Below, piece by piece: positions 52,516-60,798 of a stretch of DNA of 64,000 nt. The stretch is from Neptuniibacter caesariensis (GTDB lineage Bacteria; Pseudomonadota; Gammaproteobacteria; Pseudomonadales; Balneatricaceae), in NCBI RefSeq assembly GCF_000153345.1, contig NZ_CH724125.1, forward strand, positions 818,344-882,343, written 5' to 3'. A model generated the notes under the pieces. It was not told the DNA's origin and searched no databases. It saw nothing but the letters and a program-made list of their open reading frames with translations. Made by a program: the position numbers and the translations under genes. Each line of letters starts with the position of its first letter. Position 1 is the first letter of the stretch.

Positions 52516-53321
52516 GCGCTCACCTCTTCAGCTTTTTTCGCGTTTTCTGCTTCAACTTCATCCGCGGCAGTACCCATGTAAGCTTCGCGAACCTGAGGGT
52601 CGTTTGATACGGTTTCGTAGTTACCTTCTGTAAGAATGGCGCCGCGCTGTAGAACAGTGATCTGGTCAGCCAGCTTGGAAACGACATGCAGGTTATGCTC
52701 AACCATCAGGATGGTGCGCTCTTGAGATACCTTCTTGATCAGGTCGGTCACTACATCAACATCTTCGTGACCCATACCCTGGGTTGGTTCATCCAACAGC
52801 ATCAGTTCTGGCTCCAGGGCCAGTGTGGTTGCGATCTCCAGTGCACGTTTACGGCCATAAGGCAGGTCGACGGTTACTGTATCGGCGAAACCTTCAAGGC
52901 CAACCGATTCCAGCAGTTCAACCGCGCGGTCATTCAAGCGATCGAGTACTTTCTCTGAACGCCAGAAGTGGAAGCTGTTGCCCTCTTTGCGCTGCAGAGC
53001 AACGCGGACGTTCTCCATTACGCTCAGGTGCGGGAAGACGGCAGAGATCTGGAAAGAACGAATCACCCCTTTGCGGGCAATGGCAGCGGGCTTCATCGAC
53101 GTGATGTCATCACCGTTGAACAGGATCTGTCCGGTGGTTGGCTGCAAGAATTTAGTAAGAAGGTTAAATACGGTGGTTTTACCCGCGCCGTTAGGACCAA
53201 TCAGCGCATGGATGTTACCGCGCTGTACTTTCAGGTTAACGTCATCAACTGCAGTAAAGCCTTTAAAGGCTTTAGTCAGGTTACGGGTTTCAAGAATGAA
53301 ATCCTGCTTAGACTGGCTCAT
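52512..53321 (-). CDS. livG: Liv-type ABC transporter ATPase (LivG family)
   Basis: 269 residues. Walker A GPNGAGKTTVF, a LivG-type RSFQISAVFPHLSVMENV Q-loop region, a variant signature LPYGRKRALEIATTL, Walker B LMLLDEPTQGMGHED and MVEHNLHVV. First gene of the nine-gene operon. The start at 53321 (MSQSKQDFIL) is chosen because the earlier ATG adds 30 residues lying in the regulatory gap. Confidence 0.9.
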   Translation of the reverse strand: MSQSKQDFILETRNLTKAFKGFTAVDDVNLKVQRGNIHALIGPNGAGKTTVFNLLTKFLQPTTGQILFNGDDITSMKPAAIARKGVIRSFQISAVFPHLSVMENVRVALQRKEGNSFHFWRSEKVLDRLNDRAVELLESVGLEGFADTVTVDLPYGRKRALEIATTLALEPELMLLDEPTQGMGHEDVDVVTDLIKKVSQERTILMVEHNLHVVSKLADQITVLQRGAILTEGNYETVSNDPQVREAYMGTAADEVEAENAKKAEEVSA

Positions 53322-53485
53322 GTTTACGCTACTCTTTAGTGGCAGAGGAGAGCGTATAGCCTGAGCGGTTACGCTATCCCCCTGTGTTCTTTTTCTTATT
53401 GCTAACCACAATAGGGAGTAACTTTTGCGTAACTATTTTTAGAATCTAACGAAATGTAACAATTATTGAAAAGGGGTTCACATTC

Positions 53486-53501
53486 TACGACATTCGTCGT
53501 A
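53486..53501. promoter_or_regulatory. Inverted repeat in the liv operon/kinase divergent region
   Basis: TACGAC-ATTC-GTCGTA, a perfect 6-bp inverted repeat in the 302-bp gap between livG and the kinase gene. The gap is otherwise AT-rich and shows no other gene. Candidate operator; the binding protein is not known, and the OmpR-type regulator next door usually binds direct repeats. Confidence 0.45.
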
Positions 53502-53623
53502 TGAGTTGCTGTTCTGGCTATTGCACTAGGGTGGGGCATTGGCGCAGACTACCCATAATCGCTGTGTTTGAAAGTCATCGCACAGATTTGGGTCACCTAT
53601 AACAAAGATAAGAAGCTCATCGA

Positions 53624-56509
53624 ATGTATCGTCGTTCTCCCATAACAATACGCTTGTTCCTGATGCTGCTGGCGCTGATCGGCAGCATCTTTGCGGCTAT
53701 CTATATCTTTACTGTACCGCTCATCAAAGAGAATGTGTTTCGGCTAGAGCTAAACGGCAACCGACAGGTGCTGAATATTGTTTATGACCTGGCGAACCGG
53801 ATGTACACCAGTACGGAAAGTTATGTCGACCGTACCCTGAAGTCTCATGAGCAACGCCTCAGCTCGGTTCTGGATATGACCGAGAATCATATTGAAGTAG
53901 CCTTACGAGAGGGAAGAAAAGAGGGGCTCAGCGAAGAGCAGATCTGGAATAAGATATTTACCGACCTGCGCAGCTTCCAGTTTGGTAATGGTGATTATGT
54001 CTGGATCTCCAATTACGATGCCCGGCTCCTTTCACACCCCTCAGAAAAGTATCACGGACAGGATATGTCACAGGTCAGCGATCCTGATGGCAACCTGATT
54101 ATTCCGGGTATCCTTCAGCTTGCCCTGAGTGACGGGCAGGGGTTCTATAAATACAAATGGAACCGGCTTAACGAGACCCGCATTATCGATAAGTTCTCCT
54201 ATGTCAAAGACTACTCGAAATGGGGCTTTGTCATGGGTGCGGGGGTTTACATCGATGATATTGAGCAAGAGGTTGAAGCGCAGAAACAGAAAGCGATCGA
54301 AGAGATAAACCGGGCACTGAAGAAGATAAAAATAGCCACCAATGGCTATCTTTATATCTTCGACTCTAACGGCAATATGCTGTTTCATCCGAACCCGAAT
54401 ATTCATGGTCTGAATTTCAAAGACATGCTCAATCCAGTGACTAAACATCCGATTTACCTGGATCTGATGGAAGTTGCTGATACCGGCAATGAGCTCTACT
54501 ACAAGTGGGATCGCCCGGATGATCCGGGTCACTATGAGTATGAAAAGTTGTCGCTGGTTCGACACCTATCGGGGTTTGACTGGTACATCAGTTCCTCGGT
54601 CTATCTGGATGATCTGAAAGCCAGTTCTGTGCAGCTGAGTCAGCGAATTATGGCGATGGGTTTTTTTGCGCTGATGATCGCGATCGTTGCGGTGTTCTTT
54701 TTCGCAGAGTGGATCACCTCGCCAATTAAGAGTCTGTCGAGTACGGCCTACAAGATCAGCCGCGGTAATCTGAATGTGAAAACCGGTATTGATCGTGATG
54801 ATGAGCTGGGAATGCTGGCGGAATCTTTCGATATTATGGTCGAACGGTTGGGCGATAACATCAATACGCTTAACTTAAGGGTTGAGGAACGGACCAAAGA
54901 GCTGTCTGACTCCAATGCCCAGCTTCTGGAAGCAGTGGATTCCCTGCAGAATACCCAGGATGAGTTGCGGGCGGTTGAGACCCGGCAACGTTTGATTCTG
55001 GATGCGCTACCTGCTCAGGTAGCCTACCTGGACCCTCAATTGCGCTACATCTTTGCTAACCGTCAGTATCGCGAGATGTTCGATCAAACCAAAGAGGGGA
55101 TTGTCGGCAAACACTTCAGTGAAGTGGTGGGCCCAGAGATGAGTGCGGCCTTGGAACCCTATATTGATCAGGCTAAGCAGGGCGACACGCCGGTTTATGA
55201 GTATAAGATTAACCATCATGGCGAAGAGATCCTGACCCGTCGTACCGTTTTGCCTTTCTACAATATGCGCAAAGAGGTAGAAGGGATGCTGACGCTGTCT
55301 ATTGATATTACCGCCGAGCGTGAAGTTGAAGAGCGGATGGCAGAAGCGAGCAAAATGAAAGCGGTAGGTCAGATGTCTGGCGGGTTGGCCCATGACTTTA
55401 ACAACCTGCTGACCATTATTCTGGGTAACCTGCTCGAGCTGCAAAATAACCAGGCATTGCCAGAACATCTTCAGAAAAATCTGTCGCCAGCCATCCGTGC
55501 AACCCGTCGCGGTGCAGATATGACTAAACGCCTGCTGGCATTCTCCCGCCGCCAACCGTTAGTACCCGGGCAGATAAAACCGGATCAACTGATTGGTGAG
55601 CTGATTGATCTGTTGGCAGCGCCACTACCTGAGAATATTCAGCTTAAAACACGGATTAACCCGAACACGCCAGCGGTCTATGTTGATGCGGCCCAGATGG
55701 AAGATGCTTTGGTTAATCTGGCACTAAATTCCGTGGATGCGATGCCAAAAGGGGGCGAGCTGAGATTGGTTGTGTCCGGCATTAGTCATATCGATCATCA
55801 GGTGCTCTCCAGTCATTGGGATGATGAAGTGAAGCCGGGGTTCTATGTGCTTATCTCGGTCATCGATAGCGGCGAAGGTTTCTCAGAAGATGCCCTATAT
55901 AAAGCCTGTGAGCCATTCTTCACCACTAAAGCAACCGGTGCCGGTTCGGGGCTTGGCATGAGTATGGTGTATGGCTTTGTTAAACAATCCCAAGGCTACC
56001 TGCGTTTCCAAAATAATGAATCGGATGTCGGAGCTCGGGTCGATATTCTCCTGCCTGCTGTTGATGAGCAAGAAGTGGAAGCTGTACCCGAAGTCGAGCA
56101 GGGTGCTGAGCCGACTGAGTTTATGCCCGAATCATCTTTGGTGCTGTTAGTTGAAGATAACCATGATGTACGCAAGCTGGTTAGATCGCAGTTAACGGAG
56201 ATGGGCTTTATGGTGATCGAGGCAACTTCGGGCGATGAGGCGCTGGCGATGATGACTGGTCTGGATAACCTGGCCGGGGTCGTATCGGATGTGATTATGC
56301 CTGGTGCCAGCTCCGGTTATGAAGTGATTAACGCGGTTAAGCTATTGTATCCAAAAGCATTTGCCGTCATTATGACCGGCTATAGCGATACCCCGCCAGA
56401 AACCGATTTTGAATACCAATTGTTACAGAAACCGTTTACCGCTGATCATCTGAAAAGCGCGATTTCTAAGTTATCCCAGCTCCAGAAAGTGAAGGAGGAG
56501 AGTTCATGA
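53624..56509 (+). CDS. Hybrid histidine kinase with two Cache domains
   Basis: 961 residues. TM1 at about 10-30. Two periplasmic single-Cache (sCache_2-like) domains follow: about 85-215 (NGDYVWISNYDARLLSHPS, GFVMGAGVYIDDIE) and 235-335 (NGYLYIFDSNGNMLFHPNP, DWYISSSVYLDDLK). Then TM2 (about 344-364), HAMP, coiled coil, PAS (about 450-560), HisKA (GQMSGGLAHDFNNLLTIILG), HATPase (DSGEGFSEDAL, GSGLGMSMV) and a C-terminal receiver (LVLLVEDNHDVRKL, Asp in VVSDVIMPG). Cache domains of this type often bind small carboxylates. It is divergent from the liv/acyl-CoA operon, so it likely senses the same acid. It overlaps the regulator gene by four bases. Confidence 0.9.
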   Translation: MYRRSPITIRLFLMLLALIGSIFAAIYIFTVPLIKENVFRLELNGNRQVLNIVYDLANRMYTSTESYVDRTLKSHEQRLSSVLDMTENHIEVALREGRKEGLSEEQIWNKIFTDLRSFQFGNGDYVWISNYDARLLSHPSEKYHGQDMSQVSDPDGNLIIPGILQLALSDGQGFYKYKWNRLNETRIIDKFSYVKDYSKWGFVMGAGVYIDDIEQEVEAQKQKAIEEINRALKKIKIATNGYLYIFDSNGNMLFHPNPNIHGLNFKDMLNPVTKHPIYLDLMEVADTGNELYYKWDRPDDPGHYEYEKLSLVRHLSGFDWYISSSVYLDDLKASSVQLSQRIMAMGFFALMIAIVAVFFFAEWITSPIKSLSSTAYKISRGNLNVKTGIDRDDELGMLAESFDIMVERLGDNINTLNLRVEERTKELSDSNAQLLEAVDSLQNTQDELRAVETRQRLILDALPAQVAYLDPQLRYIFANRQYREMFDQTKEGIVGKHFSEVVGPEMSAALEPYIDQAKQGDTPVYEYKINHHGEEILTRRTVLPFYNMRKEVEGMLTLSIDITAEREVEERMAEASKMKAVGQMSGGLAHDFNNLLTIILGNLLELQNNQALPEHLQKNLSPAIRATRRGADMTKRLLAFSRRQPLVPGQIKPDQLIGELIDLLAAPLPENIQLKTRINPNTPAVYVDAAQMEDALVNLALNSVDAMPKGGELRLVVSGISHIDHQVLSSHWDDEVKPGFYVLISVIDSGEGFSEDALYKACEPFFTTKATGAGSGLGMSMVYGFVKQSQGYLRFQNNESDVGARVDILLPAVDEQEVEAVPEVEQGAEPTEFMPESSLVLLVEDNHDVRKLVRSQLTEMGFMVIEATSGDEALAMMTGLDNLAGVVSDVIMPGASSGYEVINAVKLLYPKAFAVIMTGYSDTPPETDFEYQLLQKPFTADHLKSAISKLSQLQKVKEESS

Positions 56510-57216
56510 CTCCGAATATATCCACGCCGTTAATCTATGTCATAGAGGATGAACGCGACCTGGGAGAACTGATCTGTTCCACGCTGGATGGCTTTCGTTA
56601 CCGCACCGAATACTGCCCAACGGGCACTGCGGCTTTGGAACAACTGGCTAAGCAAGCGCCGGATATCTGTATCGTCGACCTGAATCTTCCCGATATGGAT
56701 GGGATGCAGCTGGTAAAACAGTTCGAAGAGCAGGAGATCGGCGTTATTATCGTTTCCGGGCGAGATGGTTTAACCGACCGTGTACTGGGCCTGGAATTTG
56801 GCGCGGATGATTACATCACTAAGCCTTTCGAGCCCCGTGAGCTGGTGGCGCGGGTACAAAGCCTGACCCGCCGCTTGCGCAAACGCCAAAGCGAAGTAGT
56901 GGATCAGCCAAAAACTGCCCGCTTTGGATTGTGGAGCTTTCAACCTGAATCCCTCTGCCTAAGGCATGAAGAAAAAGGCGATGACTCCCTGAGCCGCGCC
57001 GAAGGCGACATGCTACTTGCATTACTAAAACACCCATACCAGATCCTCTCACGAGACCAGCTTCTCGGTGAAAACTGCGTTCCCTATGACCGCAGCATCG
57101 ATGTGCGCATGTCCCGCCTGCGCAAGAAGATCGAAGAAGACCCCCAGCAACCCGAGCTGATCAAAACAGTCTACGGAGCAGGGTATATGTTCACTTCAGA
57201 AGTTAGGTGGGAGTAG
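56506..57216 (+). CDS. OmpR-family response regulator
   Basis: 236 residues. Receiver (about 8-125) with acidic EDERD, phospho-Asp in IVDLNLPDMDG and Lys in YITKPFEPREL; winged helix (about 140-232) with LSRAEGDMLLALLKHP, SIDVRMSRLRKKIEEDP and VYGAGYMFTSE. Partner of the Cache kinase by overlap (ATGA). Likely target is the divergent liv/acyl-CoA operon. Confidence 0.92.
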   Translation: MTPNISTPLIYVIEDERDLGELICSTLDGFRYRTEYCPTGTAALEQLAKQAPDICIVDLNLPDMDGMQLVKQFEEQEIGVIIVSGRDGLTDRVLGLEFGADDYITKPFEPRELVARVQSLTRRLRKRQSEVVDQPKTARFGLWSFQPESLCLRHEEKGDDSLSRAEGDMLLALLKHPYQILSRDQLLGENCVPYDRSIDVRMSRLRKKIEEDPQQPELIKTVYGAGYMFTSEVRWE

Positions 57217-57326
57217 CGGCGTAGCCGCTTAGGACGCTGCTGTGCAGCTTGAGGACGGCTTCGCCTAGAGGACGCAGCTCCGCTGCTAGAGCACGCCATT
57301 TCATGGCTAGAGGAAAAGCAGAGGCT
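57213..57326 (+). repeat. Tandem palindromic units, left of the AT-rich island
   Basis: Five consecutive hairpin units begin at the regulator's stop codon. Most have the form AGGACG, a short GC stem-loop, then CTAG, for example AGGACGGCTTCGCCTAG and AGGACGCAGCTCCGCTGC. Stems differ between units (GCTGC, GGC, GCAGC, GCCAT) but are self-complementary each time, as in REP-like elements. The same units occur inverted at 60071-60118. Confidence 0.7.
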
Positions 57327-57397
57327 GGGAACTAGTGGTTATTTTGAAAGATCAGATTATCGAAGCCTACGAGAAATCATTATGGAATTTTCTGACG

Positions 57398-57769
57398 TTA
57401 ATTGCTCTGTTGGTTTTTAGTCACAGCAGCTGAAACGATTGGGGTAAGTATTTCACTGAGTGCGTCATCTAAAGTTCTCTCGGGTTCAGTGGCACAAATA
57501 CGATCTAAACTTTTATACATATTGTTTATCTTAAGATCCTTAAGAAAAACATTATGCTTAGTAAAAACTGTTCCAAAACCTGTTATGTATCCTGCGATCC
57601 ATGATCTATATATCAAAAATTCATCTTGTGAGCTTCTTGACGCTGTATATTGAGAACATGTCTTCGAACCGACACCATATATATACCTTAATTCATTTTC
57701 ATCACCACCAAAGCTTGTAGTGGAAAACAACAGCCCAACGATAACAAAGCAACACAACCGCTTTACCAT
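57398..57769 (-). CDS. Exported protein of unknown function
   Basis: 123 residues with a signal peptide (about 1-21, TSFG-GD). The mature part has YGVGSKTCSQYTASR, YRSWIAGYITGFGTVF and LDRICATEPERTLDDAL. The pattern C ... W-x-x-GY-x-x-G ... C-x-x-x-P recalls small Rap1a/Tai-like periplasmic proteins; this is a resemblance, not an assignment. GGGAG precedes the ATG. It is the last gene of the AT-rich minus-strand island. No clear cassette site was found at its 3' end, although its stop lies in GTTAATT on the plus strand. Confidence 0.65.
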   Translation of the reverse strand: MVKRLCCFVIVGLLFSTTSFGGDENELRYIYGVGSKTCSQYTASRSSQDEFLIYRSWIAGYITGFGTVFTKHNVFLKDLKINNMYKSLDRICATEPERTLDDALSEILTPIVSAAVTKNQQSN

Positions 57770-57862
57770 AATTCAGATCTCCCTATGATCTATACCAAAT
57801 GCTGTGTGAGTGAAGTTTGATAGACAATGAATAAACAGATATCACCATTGTTATGTTTACAC

Positions 57863-58231
57863 TTAAGCATTTTGAGATGTTCCTCGTTTAGCTAGGTAAC
57901 ATGGCATCAGCATCAAAAGGACAAATCCAATAAGCCACAAACCTGCCGATACACCTTGAATAGACATAGTGCAAATTGCTGAAGTAATGGCTAGAACAGT
58001 AAAAACTCTTATCCTACGTCGCAAGAACAAGTAACTCGCTATTCCCATAACTATAGAGTTCATTGCATAGAAGAGTATGCCTAACCAGCTAGGCTCCCAG
58101 CCTTTGTATGCTTGGTAAAGATGTTCCACTTCACTGAAAGGTAAATGCAGAATTGAGATCAACCCTCCTATTAAAAATAGGAAAGCTAGAACATCTGCAA
58201 TTTTAAAAAGAAACGTAGTCACCTTTTTCAT
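57863..58231 (-). CDS. Small membrane protein (cassette-type gene)
   Basis: 122 residues with four hydrophobic segments (about 8-28, 45-65, 72-88, 92-112). Not recognised. The ATG lies 13 bp after the candidate cassette site 58244-58301 in the reading direction. Its stop is in a CTTAAGC context, but no convincing second half-site was found downstream. Confidence 0.6.
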   Translation of the reverse strand: MKKVTTFLFKIADVLAFLFLIGGLISILHLPFSEVEHLYQAYKGWEPSWLGILFYAMNSIVMGIASYLFLRRRIRVFTVLAITSAICTMSIQGVSAGLWLIGFVLLMLMPCYLAKRGTSQNA

Positions 58232-58243
58232 GGTTCACTGAAA

Positions 58244-58301
58244 CATAATGCCTTAAGCAGAGGCGCTGAAAGCGCTTCCATACTGGCTGGCTTTGTTAAG
58301 C
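58244..58301 (-). repeat. attC-like cassette junction 3
   Basis: On the minus strand it opens with GCTTAAC (RYYYAAC type), which holds the stop codon of the 58296 gene. An inner GCGCT/AGCGC hairpin follows, and it ends near CATTATG, one change from the common CGTTATG. 58 bp long. The outer arms pair less well than in the other two sites. Confidence 0.5.
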
Positions 58302-58580
58302 ATTTTTGACGAGCCTATAAACTGAGCAGCTCAATAGTGCACCAAATGCGATTGAACCAAAAAACAAAGGTTTCATTATATTAATGTACTCAATTTCTGT
58401 GCCCACAACAGATTGATACTTATAATATTGTAAGACTGAAAAAACTGCCGTAACTAGCACCATAACTGCCAGCTTTAGCGTAGCTTTGTCGGTTCCCTTA
58501 AATTTGCGAATAACACCTGCACCACAGCCGAAGCCGACAAACAAACAAAGGACAACTATGAATAATGTTGATTCGTTCAC
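58296..58580 (-). CDS. Small membrane protein (cassette-type gene)
   Basis: 94 residues, three hydrophobic segments (about 4-22, 36-52, 70-88). GTG start with AGGAGAGA before it, 13 bp from the preceding cassette site. Not recognised. Stop codon TAA forms part of the GCTTAAC core of the next site. Confidence 0.6.
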   Translation of the reverse strand: MNESTLFIVVLCLFVGFGCGAGVIRKFKGTDKATLKLAVMVLVTAVFSVLQYYKYQSVVGTEIEYINIMKPLFFGSIAFGALLSCSVYRLVKNA

Positions 58581-58593
58581 ACTCTCTCCTGAT

Positions 58594-58648
58594 GCTAAAC
58601 GCTCAAAGCAACCGCGCAGTATGCGCCGGGTGCCTTTCCTTGTTAACT
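58594..58648 (-). repeat. attC-like cassette junction 2
   Basis: On the minus strand: AGTTAAC (stop codon of the 58643 gene inside), 4-base spacer, AAAGGCACCC, inner GCGC-N5-GCGC hairpin, GGTTGCTTT, 4-base spacer, GTTTAGC. Arms pair with a one-base bulge and the spacers are symmetrical, as in integron attC sites. 55 bp. Confidence 0.6.
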
Positions 58649-59320
58649 GTTTCCATACTGTTTACTGGTGATTAGTTGGTAGGTCATCGATAGAGCTGCA
58701 ATCTCAAAGACAAGTACTATAGCCACAATAAAACTTTTAACATACATGATTTGAGGAACTTCAAGCATAAGAGAAAGCGCCACAATTATTGCTATAAAAG
58801 GTATTGCAATAAGAATAGGCAGCACGATCACAACAAGAAACATTAGCAATTGGTGATTTTTGGTAAGCTCCCATGAAATTTTAAAATCAACCCCTTTGTC
58901 GATAGCTATTCCTGGAAAAACAAGACTCAGCCTCCCAAGCATCCAGCAAATAAAAATAAGAGCTAATAATGGCCCAAGAACAGGCACATACCCAAGTAAA
59001 ATGGAAGGTAAAAGGGCTATTCCTATGCCAATAAGATGAAGTAGAAAGAATGTTTCTCTTTTAGACCAGCCAATAAGCCTCCATGCTGAAACGGAATTAG
59101 GACCCAATAAAACAATACGATGAATGATTATTGCAAAAATAACGTTTACGAAAAGGCTTAAAAAATCGACTAGATAACCTGTCGCTGTATCTAAGCCCAA
59201 AAATGTAACGGCATCCAATGCTACTAACAAAAGAAATGGAACAGCCAACGCTTTAGCTAATACAACCCTATATTTACCAACATAATAAAACGAGCCTGCG
59301 GCGATTTTTTTAAATTCCAT
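58643..59320 (-). CDS. Integral membrane protein of unknown function (cassette-type gene)
   Basis: 225 residues, about six membrane helices, with a conserved-looking loop SAWRLIGWSKRETFF and FKISWELTKNHQLL. The pattern recalls poorly studied polytopic proteins with glycerophosphodiesterase-associated membrane domains, but is not enough to assign. The ATG at 59320 has AAGGA eight bases upstream and lies 20 bp from the preceding cassette site. Composition is AT-rich compared with flanking genes. Confidence 0.65.
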   Translation of the reverse strand: MEFKKIAAGSFYYVGKYRVVLAKALAVPFLLLVALDAVTFLGLDTATGYLVDFLSLFVNVIFAIIIHRIVLLGPNSVSAWRLIGWSKRETFFLLHLIGIGIALLPSILLGYVPVLGPLLALIFICWMLGRLSLVFPGIAIDKGVDFKISWELTKNHQLLMFLVVIVLPILIAIPFIAIIVALSLMLEVPQIMYVKSFIVAIVLVFEIAALSMTYQLITSKQYGNS

Positions 59321-59339
59321 TTAGATTGTTCCTTAGTAC

Positions 59340-59400
59340 AGCTAACGCTTAGCTTAGTGGGAGGAGTGAAATGAGGAACCGTTAAAGCTACTTGTTAGGT
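59340..59400 (-). repeat. attC-like cassette junction 1
   Basis: The best of the three. On the minus strand ACCTAAC (RYYYAAC), 3-base spacer, TAGCTT, a 29-base middle, AAGCTA, 3-base spacer, GTTAGCT. CTAAC and TAGCTT pair perfectly with the GTTAG and AAGCTA arms. The stop codon of the 59388 gene lies between the boxes. Its terminal GTTAGCT differs from GTTRRRY by one base. Confidence 0.65.
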
Positions 59401-59888
59401 TGTTCAAACTGCACATTTCCTTGTTTTAAATGCTCAATCAAATTATCCATATTTGTATATTGTTGTATCTCTATGAATTGACCTGCAATGGTGAATATCT
59501 CGATAGAAGACTCAGGTTCCAAACGAACAATAGCTTTCTCGATATCTGAAAATAAAATGTCTGCTTTAGAATTGGTATAGAGGTATCTAATTCCATTAGT
59601 AATTATTTCGATTTGAGGTTTACTAGAGAGAGGTTTGAGGAAAGGGACTAGCACCCTGTCTAAACCTAACGCGCAAACACACCCCATTAGCAGAGCAATA
59701 ATTGCATCTGCTGTAAGGGCCATTCCCCTCCTACCTTCTGTTATATCTTGCAAAATCTGGACGTCACGAATTTCAGTGAAGTAGAAGAGAGAAGAAATTA
59801 CAACTACCGCTATAATGGATCTTAAAATACCTTGGTAGTGTCCAAAGGAGGGTTTTAAGTGAGTTTGATCTTCAACTTGAGATGGCAT
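59388..59888 (-). CDS. Membrane protein of unknown function (cassette-type gene)
   Basis: 166 residues. Two hydrophobic segments at about 23-43 and 57-77, then a soluble tail with GIRYLYTNSKADILFSDIEKAIVRLEPESSIEIF that could be a small beta-rich (PH-like) domain. The ATG at 59888 is used (AGGA nine bases upstream); the previous TTG codon is an alternative. Stop codon inside the cassette-like site. No family recognised. Confidence 0.62.
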   Translation of the reverse strand: MPSQVEDQTHLKPSFGHYQGILRSIIAVVVISSLFYFTEIRDVQILQDITEGRRGMALTADAIIALLMGCVCALGLDRVLVPFLKPLSSKPQIEIITNGIRYLYTNSKADILFSDIEKAIVRLEPESSIEIFTIAGQFIEIQQYTNMDNLIEHLKQGNVQFEQPNK

Positions 59889-59891
59889 CAA

Positions 59892-60236
59892 AATAATCCT
59901 TTATCATGGCCATGCAGATGACCTAATTAATCCTGACTATAAATATGCTCCAGGAGAGCTTTGTGATCAAGATTTAATGTCCAATTCTGACGCATAGCTG
60001 CCGTCTCTATTCACTGGTCTTTTTCGCTTTTACCAGAATTCAGCAGCTCCTAGCTGCCTTACCGGTTTTTGCCTTTCCTCTAGGCGCAGCCGTCCTCTAG
60101 CCACGAAGTGGCGTCCTGCCTTTAATTGACCCAGATTAACATTCCCTTTGTTTTCTAAGGATTTTTGCCTGTGATTAATGGTAGTTAGGCGAATTTGGAC
60201 TACGCTCAAATGAGGATCTTTGAGGGGGGATCTATT
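59892..60236. other. Gene-free stretch before the cytochrome operon
   Basis: 345 bp. It holds the inverted palindromic units at 60071-60118 and otherwise AT-rich sequence. On the plus strand a 34-codon open stretch ending at a TAG near 59997 looks protein-like (ends DQDLMSNSDA) but has no start and may be a gene fragment or chance. A promoter for the cytochrome genes is expected at 60120-60220 but no clear boxes stand out. Confidence 0.4.
60071..60118 (-). repeat. Palindromic units, right of the island, inverted
   Basis: Read on the minus strand: AGGACGCCACTTCGTGGCTAG then AGGACGGCTGCGCCTAG then AGGAAAGGC. The second unit differs by one base from a unit at 57213-57326, and the closing AGGAAA is also shared. 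Orientation is opposite to the left set. Confidence 0.7.
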
Positions 60237-60788
60237 TTGTTCAGGCAAGAACGAAAGAAAAGCCGTTTACTGCGGCTGTTTTGGTTGCTGATCATACTGG
60301 GTGTTTTAGCAACCATTGCGACCATTAGTTGGATCGTGGTGGATAAGGCGCTGCATGTAACGTCGGATCATCAGTTCTGTGGTAGCTGCCATAGCATGAA
60401 GCCGATGCAGGCTTCGTTTCTGGAAGATACCCATGGGGGCAACTCGGTGATGGGTGTTCAGGCGCTCTGTACAGACTGTCATCTGCCGCAGGATTCCTAT
60501 ATCGATTATCTCTATATGAAGGCCAAGAACGGTGCCTGGGATGTTTATAAAGAACATATTCTGGGTGCTGATGATGTGGATTGGCATGCCAAGCGTTTGC
60601 AGGCTGATCGATACACCTATGATTCAGGCTGTCTGAAATGCCATAACAACCTTGAGCAAGCTTCAGAGATCAGCAACAAGCAGTTTGTGGCTCATAAACC
60701 CTATTTCCAGAAGACCAGCCAGAAAACATGTATCGCATGCCATAACGTTGGTCATAAGAACCTTGAACGTTTTCTAAATGCTGAGTGA
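60237..60788 (+). CDS. NapC/NirT (cM552)-type tetraheme cytochrome c
   Basis: 183 residues. A short basic N-terminus, one membrane anchor (about 12-34), and four heme motifs CGSCH, CTDCH, CLKCH and CIACH on the periplasmic side. NapC-type proteins take electrons from, or return them to, the quinone pool. The TTG at 60237 is chosen because GAGGGGGG lies seven bases upstream; the in-frame ATG at 60210 and TTG at 60195 lack a ribosome site. Ends 10 bp before the octaheme gene, hence one operon and a likely redox partner. Confidence 0.88.
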   Translation: MFRQERKKSRLLRLFWLLIILGVLATIATISWIVVDKALHVTSDHQFCGSCHSMKPMQASFLEDTHGGNSVMGVQALCTDCHLPQDSYIDYLYMKAKNGAWDVYKEHILGADDVDWHAKRLQADRYTYDSGCLKCHNNLEQASEISNKQFVAHKPYFQKTSQKTCIACHNVGHKNLERFLNAE

Positions 60789-60798
60789 GGAACCGGTA

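Noticed and set aside
55007-55555. 182-codon minus-strand frame inside the Cache kinase gene
   Set aside because: Antisense shadow of the PAS-HisKA region; composition (His/Gln/Arg rich) is typical of such mirrors.
57863-57900. Possible fourth cassette site at the end of the 57863 gene
   Set aside because: The stop lies in CTTAAGC, but the expected AAC core and a matching second half were not found, so it is not listed as a site.
59897-59999. 34-codon protein-like stretch upstream of the cytochrome operon
   Set aside because: It has an end but no start codon or ribosome site, and is too short to assign. It may be a gene fragment at the island edge, mentioned only within the gap entry.
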